Shown piece by piece: positions 56,473 to 64,000 of a stretch of DNA of 64,000 nucleotides. Position 1 is the first letter of the stretch; every line of letters starts with the position of its first letter. The DNA lies in the NCBI GenBank assembly GCA_003013855.2, contig PVNU02004159.1, forward strand, positions 682,001 through 746,000, given 5' to 3'. Position numbers and translations under genes: made by a program. The notes under the pieces were generated by a model. It saw only the letters and a list, made by a program, of their open reading frames with translations. It had not been told where the DNA came from and searched no databases. The DNA is from Liriodendron chinense. Lineage: Eukaryota; Streptophyta; Magnoliopsida; Magnoliales; Magnoliaceae.

Positions 56473-57011
56473 ATCTTTGATCCAGGACCTTGCTGATCGC
56501 TTTCTCTTACGCCCCTTTTTTCTTTGTTCTTTCCTTTTTTCTTCTTCTTGTGGTGAAACCCTAACGTACTTGGGGCTGATCTAAGTTAAAGTCATTTTTT
56601 TAGAGATAATCTAAGTTGAAGTCATTCTAGAGTTGTACTACCATTTGGTGGGTGTGTAATCATGTTCTATGAAGGTGTGTAAGGTCAGGTCCACCTTTAT
56701 ATTCGACCACTGTGATAGTCCAAGGTGGACCGTCGATCATATACTGCGTGGTTTAATGGTCAGATTCGAAGGCAAAGGTCAGATTTGAAGGCTAGAGTTA
56801 TGTGTGATGGTTGTTGATGGCCACGACTGAAAGATGAGCAATGAAGTGAGTAGTGTCCAGATTGATCGTGCTCTTGGGTATGTTTATTCTCAAGGCTGTG
56901 TGTGGTAAGATTAAGCTGAGAGTCGTTACTTTGTGCGTTCAAGTTCCTTTTTGTGTTGAATATGGATACCAAGAGTGAGATGAAAATAATATTATGTCTC
57001 CATCTGAATGG

Positions 57012-57128
57012 ATGACTTAACAAATCACATTGATAAAACTTAACGGAGCAAACTACCTATGGTGGGCCACATCTGCTGAAGTTTTCCTTATAGGGAAGAG
57101 AGTTAAACTATCTAGCCTCTTGCATACC
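57012..57128 (+). pseudogene. Copia gag, part before the hAT insertion
   Basis: Encodes KLNGANYLWWATSAEVFLIG and KRVKLSSLLH, the N-terminal part of a copia Gag. It is cut by the hAT element at 57129. Confidence 0.7.
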
Positions 57129-59745
57129 CAATGTTTGAAATATCACTATCACACCATGTATCGCACCCTTGGGATATTGATATGTATCGGTTATCGCATG
57201 GGATATATCGTTGGTATCGGGTAATTTATCACACTTTTTGGGAAACATGGGGAAACATTGGGTTATTGATGGAATTTTTCAATGAAACTTCAGGGATTGT
57301 TAATTTATACCTTAATACACACTTGTAAATCATAACATCTCAAAAAATAAGTGCACATAATAGGTTTCCTTTGTAAAGGTCTAAGCCATGCTCTAGCTGA
57401 CTAAACTAATGCAAGTATATTAAATTGAGTGCTAATATTTATAAATGTATCAAGGCATGTATGAAAACGCAATTAATTCATTCAAAAGCAAGAAAAAGAA
57501 GTTGAAATTTTAAAACATACCCATCAATGATGTGAATGGCTATGGCTTAGACTCACATAGAGTTGCGTGGTGGCTCGTAATCATCGTCTCCATCTCGACG
57601 GAGCTGTGAATAATATTGCTGCTCCACAAATCGACAGTACTGTGCCTAGGTCATAGTAGAATGGTACCAGCTAAGATACTCCCTGACATAACTTTGGTAC
57701 TCATCCTCTCCGAACTGAACCAATATGCCCATTTGTGGGTACTGTGTAATAGTCACAGTCTGTGGCTGATATGGAATTGGGATGGGCATAAATGGAACTC
57801 CTGGGTATCCATACTGCTCTCCATATCCATATCGCTACCCATATCCCTGCCCGTAGTAAAAAAACGACGAGCTGTAACTGCTAGAGTCGCTCCCCGCATA
57901 TCCACTAGCTCCATATCCATACCCATATTGTGGCACAGAAATTGAGCTATTCTCCTGAGTCTGCGATCCATAATCATGGTGTGGCCTGGAACTCGAGCTC
58001 CCCTCCCTTGCCCGTGATCCCCGTCTAGAGCCTTTGCTACTCACACAACCGTATGTATCTTTTATTGATATAGCTAGTAACCGCTCCTCTATATTGGTTA
58101 GCTGCTTGGTCTTCTTCTTCTCCAGTAGTTTCCTACGAGTGTAGGCTTTGTTAATTACAAGACGGGGCCGTTCTTCAGCTGGACGAGAAACATGGTCAAT
58201 GTCCTCGGTGGCATGATCAAAATCCCTCTCCCCAGTGAATGGGTTAAGAGGCCTCTGAGACTCTCTCTCGCTGCCACCATCACCATCACCATCATCGTCA
58301 TCATCATCGCTACCATCAGAGCCACCATCACTGTCATCATCATCATTCATCGCTGCCATCAAAGCCATGATCACTGTCGTCGTCATCATCACTGCCATCA
58401 GAGCCACCATCACCATCATCCCCAGCTTCACTTTCTGTGTCAGATAATGTCTTGCCACCACATGTCCCACATGATAGTGACTGCTGCATGCTACCCTTCG
58501 GACTCCTCGTCAATGGGTCGAATGCCTCATCTGGAGATCTATGTTGCTCCACATGTGCTTCAACATCAATCCCTTGTTTTGCTGCTTCCGCCGCTACATG
58601 TGGCTTCAATTGCCCATCTGAAGTATCCAAGTCATCCCACCAAACCCACTGGTAAATTGGATCCTCCTCATCGGACTGGATAAATGCATGTTGTCTGACT
58701 GCTATCAGGTCCAGTGGGTCCTCTTGCATTTTTCTCCCTTCGCTACGGAGTTACCTCTCTCGTAGCTTCATGTTGTAGTGGCAATACACTAACTTCTGAA
58801 ACCTATTGTACCCCAGTCTGTTGCGCTTGCTTGTGTGGATGAGGGAGAATGTGCTCCAATTTCTTTCGCAGGGTGAGGACAACACTGTCTACGCTAGCAC
58901 ACGGACAACTACCCGTTGTAAAACTTCGCAATCACTCCCGTACATGGCCCACCACTCGCCTGTGAAATTTATAATCATTTCATTAGTTTCAAACTTGGTA
59001 AAATAATATGAAACACTAACTTTAAATGTAGCAACTCACATGGCATCATGTTGGTCCTCAACTTCACCGCAGTCTGAATCCCGAACAATCTAGCTGCATC
59101 ACGGAATTTAACAATCTGTTGATGGCATACAATAGCAACAACAAATATGGAAGCATCAAGATGTAGATGTAGAGAATATAAGTGCAGAATACACACACAC
59201 ACACACATCGCTACCGAATGTGGCTTTTCCTGGACAATCGGGGAATAAGTGCTCGTACACTTTAAGTACAACCCTCTTAAGTGCATTGTTATTGTAGATT
59301 TTTTGGTTGTAGTGGTATTTTGGATTTAGGAAATATGCTGAAAACCAACATGATTCAAATATTTAAACATGACTGGGAAAGAAATAAAGCATATAGACAA
59401 ACAAATCATGTAAGTACTTACCCGCCTGATGTAGTGGGTGAGAATTGTCCTCTCCCAACGGTCATCCATTATTGCATGCACCCATTTATATGAGTTGAGG
59501 GCTTTATTCCTGATAGCTTCTTTCATCAATTCTATGGCTGCATATAACGACCCCATCGATTAATCCGTCTCATTGTCCACCATCCATAAGACTCTATAAA
59601 TGGGCTCCAAAATACCCACTACACCACGCACACGATCCCAAAACGCGTTGCTCAACACAAGCTCATCATATCTCTAGGTTACTCTATTCCTAGCCCAATC
59701 TGTGTATTCCTGACGGGTAAAGAGCTCACGTAACCCCTACTTGTG

Positions 59746-60352
59746 TGATGTAGGACAACTAACCACTTGCTCTAAAAGCTCGAACTGATAGAGTGTGACA
59801 AATCAATTCCTTCATCGCATAGCCTAGGCCCCAAGTCCATGGGTACGCATCACACGAGCCACCCGAGTCCACGAGTGGGGCTCGAATCCACGAGCTACCT
59901 GCGTGGGTGGGACCTGAGTCCACGAGCCACCCACCTCACACGGGTTGCCTAGTCTAAGTGTGTCCCCGCCTCCACAGGCTACCCCACTTGAGTCTGGTGT
60001 GACAATGCCTCGCATTAATCATCCCTGGTGAGGAGTCTCAAACGTGGGACCTCTTGCTCTGATACCAATTTGATGCAGGACAACTAACCACTTGCTCTAA
60101 AAGCTCGTACTGATAGAGTGTGGCGAATCAATTCCTTCATCTCATAGCCTAGGCCCCAAGTCTGTGGGTTAGGTCTTTTGCCGAACCCTCCTTCGTGGGC
60201 CCCAAGTCCATGGGCATGCATCACATGAGCCACCTGCGCGGGTGGGGCCTGAGTCCACGAGCCACCCACCTCACATGGGTCACCCACCCCGAGTGTGTCC
60301 CCGCCTCCACATGCTACCCCACTCGAGCTAGGTGTGACAATGCCCCGCATTA
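59746..60352 (-). mobile_element. TRIM element, 607 bp, nested in the transposase
   Basis: Two direct LTRs (59746-60021 and 60071-60352) start TGATGTAGGACAACTAACC and TGATGCAGGACAACTAACC. Between them are only 49 bases, holding GCTCTGATACCA (60056-60067), the exact complement of a tRNA-Met primer site on the minus strand. The target duplication TTGTG flanks it (59741-59745, 60353-60357). The right LTR has lost its last bases. It has no coding capacity, as is usual for TRIMs. Confidence 0.9.
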
Positions 60353-61497
60353 TTGTGTTCGAGGAGGCTACTTACAGCGATATAATTTGTGGAGAACTGC
60401 GCTATATCCCTAACACACTTCTCACGCATTGCGGCTAATAACCATGTATGACCATATATGAAGTTGGTGATGAGTCATACATCAGTAATAACGGTCTTCA
60501 CCAACAGCCTATCCTCGATTGCCTCTAACATGAGATCAATATAATGCGTTGTTCAAGGGGTCCAGTGCATATGATACTTCTTCCGTATATCCTTACCTGC
60601 CTTAACAAATGCGCTCACATTGTCTGTAACAAATTGGACAATGTTCTTCCTCCCAACATCTTCAATGACATGGTACATTAATTTGTAAATGTAGTCCGAA
60701 TTTTTAATCTTATCGCTCGCATCTACGGACTGCAGGAACACTGCCCGTCCCCAACAATAAACTATAAAATTTATTATCAACATCCTCGTTGGTTTGGTCC
60801 AACCATCACATGACAGTGCAACCATACGCCTCCCATGACTGCTTATATGTAGCCATATATTTCTTCATCTCATCATACTAATCATCCAAATACTTTCCCT
60901 ATTATCTTAAATGGCGTGGGCGGCTGCACGCCCTCACCCCCATGTTGCACATCACTTATCAAATTCTTGAAGTAAGGGCTCGCTGCTGCACTCGCGAGGA
61001 TTTGATCATATATAAAAAACTTGGCGATAAATTTCCCAACCTTTTTCCTTACATCCTCTCCACTAAACATTTCCCTTAATTTTTTTGGGTTCCTTCCACC
61101 TCCTTGTACATCCTTGAATCTGACAATAGATTCGGCACCCGCATGCTACTGCTCCTCCCCATACCCCTATAACTCCACCACTGCCCCACTACCCCTTGTC
61201 CCACTCCCCCCACCATGCTCATGTGTAGACCCCTCAAATCTAGGCCTACTCGCATGCCACCTCCTCTCCTGTTCCCTCTCTCACTCATCCCTACGGGACT
61301 CCTCAACTGCATGTCTATAATCAGGATCATCATCATCATCATCATCACCAATATCCATTACATCCCACCTCCTATCTTCACTCTTCTTTTTTTTTTCAAT
61401 ACAACCCCCTTATCTCAGCTTACACATCCTATGGACACTTAGGGCAATCCACAACATTGCGATACCATCCCGCTAAATGCTCTTTCAAGAAGGTTAA

Positions 61498-61540
61498 CCC
61501 CCCCCCCCCCCCCCTTCCACACACACACACACACACACAC
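61498..61540. repeat. C17 homopolymer and CA microsatellite
   Basis: Seventeen C followed by TTC and about 12 CA units, inside the BED finger region of the transposase. Confidence 0.9.
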
Positions 61541-61789
61541 TCTCTTCGACACATAGTCGCATAAATTGCATATACTTTCGAATCGATTATTGGGAGTAGG
61601 CCGGTCGTATTTCCATCCTATATCAAGCTGTCTCCCACCTCTTCCTCTTGACATATTTTAGTTAGAAAACAACATTCTTTTAGTAAAGGAAAGATTAAAC
61701 ATCATAAATAAATTTTTAAAAAAAATTTATTTATTTTTTAATTAATATTTTATTACGAAAATTGACAAAAACTCATGACAAATGTTTCA

Positions 61790-62540
61790 ATCATCCATCC
61801 TACATGTTTGGTATTATTTTTGGAGTGCGACATTGCAAGAAATTGGGGCAAATTCAGGAAAATTTCGAAGTTTCCCCTATCTCCCCAAATCGGCCCACTT
61901 ACACTCGAATTTCGAAATTAGAGTGTATGTAATGATCATTTCATTAGACACTCTTAAATACTTCGAAATTATTCTCAATTAAAAGCTGATTAAAGATAAT
62001 TTCCAAAAAAAAATAATTTATATTTTAATAATTTTTTTATTACTATTTAATTAAAAATAATTATTATATTTTGAAATTTGATGAAAACTTTACAAATCAG
62101 TAGATCAGGCCTCATGCATTCTTTATTTAATGTTTGGAGTGCAACATTGCAACTAATTTGGACGAAATTAGGGAAATTTCGATTTTTCCCCAATTTCCTC
62201 CAAATTGGCCCGCCCACACTCGAACTTCGAAATTATAGTGTATGTGATACTAAATTCATCATACACTACTAAATACTTGGAAATTAGTCTCAATTCACAG
62301 CTGATTGAAGGTAAATTTCGAAAAAAAAATTTAATATTTTAATAATTTTTAATTATTTATAAATTAAAAAATATTTTTTTCGTAAGTTGATAAAAACTTC
62401 ACAAATCAGTAGATCAGGCCGCATGCATGCTTGATTTGATGTTTGGAGTGCAACATTGCAACTAATTTGGGGGAAATTGGGGAAATTTCGATTTTCCCCC
62501 AATTTCCCCCAAATTGGCCCACCAATAACCAAATCTCCAA
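61790..62540. repeat. Tandem repeat, about 310 bp, near hAT right end
   Basis: TTTGGAGTGCAACATTGCAA with the following GGGAAATTTCGATTTTTCCCC recurs near 61815, 62133 and 62442. The units also share AAATCAGTAGATCAGGCC. The repeats lie between the transposase start and the right terminus. Confidence 0.85.
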
Positions 62541-63006
62541 ATTGAGGATGGAAATCCTTAATTTTCCATGCATTTCATGAAGATCAAGGATTTCATTTCA
62601 TTTTACACTCATTTTACATGATTTAAACCAAAATAAATGGATCAAAATGAAAAAAAATCTCACCGATTGAGCAACGGCCCCAAATCGGAGAAGATGATGA
62701 TTCTGGCTTCAAGCTCTCCTTTTCCTCCCAAAATCTTGCACTAGATGGACTGAAATCCACCTAAGACTAACTTGGAAGAAATTTGAAAGGAAATGCGATT
62801 TTTTGGGGGTTTTCTGAGTTTTTTTAGAGGGGGAAGCAGTTTTTGCGCGATATCATCAATATCTGGTGATATATAACTGCAAAATGCATGATACATTGCG
62901 ATATATCGCCGATATTTTCCGATATCAGGAAGTTTTTTACATTTTATGTATCTTCAGTGGGGTTTCGTATCGGTGACTTGCAATGCCGACGATATTATGA
63001 ACACTG

Positions 63007-64000
63007 CACATACCTACAGAAACCTCACCAGAGTACGAAGACTGGGTGGTAAAAGATGCCAAAATTAGAGCATTGTTATGCAACAGTATGGAACCATATA
63101 TCAGTGCGAATGTAATGGTTTTCAAGATAGCTAAAGAAGTATGGGAAAACTTAAGGGAGATGTATTATGGTGAAAAGAACTTGACCTGTTTTTATGAATT
63201 GCTTCAGAATATTCTCCTTCCAACAAGGAGATAAGAGTGTAGTATTGCAAGGCATGTGGGAGGAACTAAATGTGTATCAGCTTTTATCGACGAGTTATGA
63301 AAGCTTGAGATGATAGAGGAAGGATTTTTTTGTTGCTAAATTCCTCTTTGGCCTTCGTATGAGCTCAGATCCTTGGAGGTAGTGCAATTTCATCCATCAC
63401 GGAGGCATTTGCAAGAGTTCAGCGCACGACCAATATAAATGCAAATGGTTCATCCTCATCCAATTAGTCTACATTCATCTTTACATTTGGTAAAGGTGAT
63501 GGATTGTGGCGGTCGTGGTCGAGTTGGTTAGTTTGGTGGTAGAGATTCAGGGGGAGGTCCTATTGGAGGTAGGAGTACATTGGGTGGTCACGGCGCAGAT
63601 TCTAGTGTGGACGTGGTTGTAGTTGTGGAAATCAACATTGTACACATTGTGGTCCCAACAATTACATATTGGGATCTTGTTGGAAAACTAACTTGGGGAA
63701 ATTAGGTCCCACTCATTTAATGATGGTTACAAGGGATATATCTCCAAATATGTCACCACCCATACTGAGCCGAATACCTTAGGTGACACAGTTACCCTAT
63801 CCGAGGAAGAGTATGCCAAGCTTCTGATAGATCTCTTCACCCAGCCTCATCCCCCATAACAACATTAGCCCAATCGGGAATAGCTTATCTCACTTCTTCT
63901 GATAGTGCTCCTTGGGTCATTAACTCTGGTGCATCCGATCACATGACTAGTAAGCATAATATGGTCTCATTTCGTTCGGTCTTCACCCATTTCTTGCATA
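63007..64000 (+). pseudogene. Copia gag (after insertion) and protease, to window edge
   Basis: After the hAT element, Gag resumes with SPEYEDWVVKDAKIRALL, NSMEPYISANVMVFKIAKEV and LREMYYGEKN. Further on a zinc knuckle is recognisable as CTHCGPNNYILGSCW, with His replaced by Tyr. The protease reads APWVINSGASDHMT, where the family has Asp at the N before SGA, so the catalytic residue is lost. Frames are broken between the pieces. Confidence 0.7.

Larger units (their letters stand above)
57835..61654 (-). pseudogene. hAT transposase (BED finger, DUF659, hATC), broken
   Basis: Read on the minus strand: a BED-type start (DIGWKYDRP, SICNLCDYVSK) near 61640-61550 is disrupted by C17 and CA runs. 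Next come FIYDQILASAAASPYFKNLI and VALSCDGWTKPTRMLIINFI with FVTDNVSAFVKAGKDI, the DUF659 region (61070-60560). A TRIM follows at 60352-59746, then MGSLYAAIELMKEAIRNKAL and WERTILTHYIRR, FRDAARLFGIQTAVKLRTNM, an 80-bp intron (59039-58960), the dimerisation segment CERNWSTFSLIHTSKRNRLG (near 58880), WVWWDDLD, and a long Asp/Ser-rich then Tyr/Gly-rich tail. Many stops and frameshifts make it non-functional, but it is the likely relative of the source for MITEs N1 and N2. Confidence 0.85.
57129..63006 (-). mobile_element. hAT transposon, 5,878 bp, defective
   Basis: The ends CAATGTTTGAAATATC and the inverted CAGTGTTCATAATATC are related to those of MITEs N1 and N2. It is flanked on the right by CACATACC (63007-63014) and on the left by CATACC (57123-57128), an 8-bp target duplication that has lost two bases on one side. 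It carries a broken transposase on the minus strand, a tandem repeat near the right end and a TRIM inside the transposase. Confidence 0.88.
56159..64000 (+). mobile_element. Ty1/copia element, 5' part, split by a hAT element
   Basis: A short LTR of about 300 bases (56159-56460; the left edge is approximate) ends TTTCACAACA, followed at once by TGGTACCAAAGC, a slightly changed primer binding site for initiator tRNA-Met. A leader and the start of gag follow. Gag then stops at 57128 and resumes at 63007 after the hAT element. A zinc knuckle remnant and the protease lie near 63600-63960. The rest of pol and the 3' LTR are beyond the window. Confidence 0.8.

Noticed and set aside
58192..58683. + strand open frame of 163 codons with Ile/Thr and His runs
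   Set aside because: It is the shadow of the transposase's acidic tail on the opposite strand.

Overview
This window is nuclear DNA from a flowering plant with a large, repeat-rich genome. The evidence is short canonical GT-AG introns in transposon-borne genes, many nested LTR retrotransposons, hAT elements, MITEs, LINEs and SINEs, and one host gene whose introns have been swollen by those insertions. The species cannot be read from the sequence. Very long introns plus a dense foldback family rich in GGGCCCAC would fit a magnoliid or another early-branching angiosperm, but that is a guess.

Bases 1-20580 are one very long Ty3/gypsy element of the Tat type, cut off on its left by the window edge. 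Left to right it carries the end of gag, an aspartic protease, reverse transcriptase, two successive RNase H domains and integrase (all +). A polypurine-rich spacer follows, holding four copies of a two-stem RNA hairpin. Then come two spliced genes on the opposite strand (7729-10336 and 11347-12842), both related to plant mobile domain proteins. A long region of tandem repeats leads to a polypurine tract at 18934 and the 3' LTR (18947-20580). All protein genes have one or more in-frame stops.

Bases 20586-36150 hold no host gene that I can see. They contain solo LTRs with target duplications (23268-25296, 28092-29474, 31056-31644), a decayed copia gag on the minus strand (about 29575-30260), and many copies of a roughly 430-bp foldback MITE. 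Six of these lie almost end to end at 32867-36149, directly upstream of the host gene.

Bases 36574-55076 and beyond are the 5' part of a host gene on the + strand. It encodes a DUF726 protein (transmembrane and coiled-coil domain-containing protein 4-like). Five coding exons are visible (1,114 coding bases, about 371 residues); the C-terminal lipase-like half lies beyond the right edge. Intron 3 is about 14 kb and holds a LINE fragment, five foldback MITEs, two hAT-type MITEs with perfect 8-bp target duplications, a solo LTR with target duplication GGATA, and a small tRNA-derived SINE.

Intron 5 (from 55077 to past the end) contains a three-deep nest. A Ty1/copia element starting near 56159 is split inside gag by a 5.9-kb hAT element (57129-63006). 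The transposase of that hAT is in turn interrupted by a 607-bp TRIM element (59746-60352).
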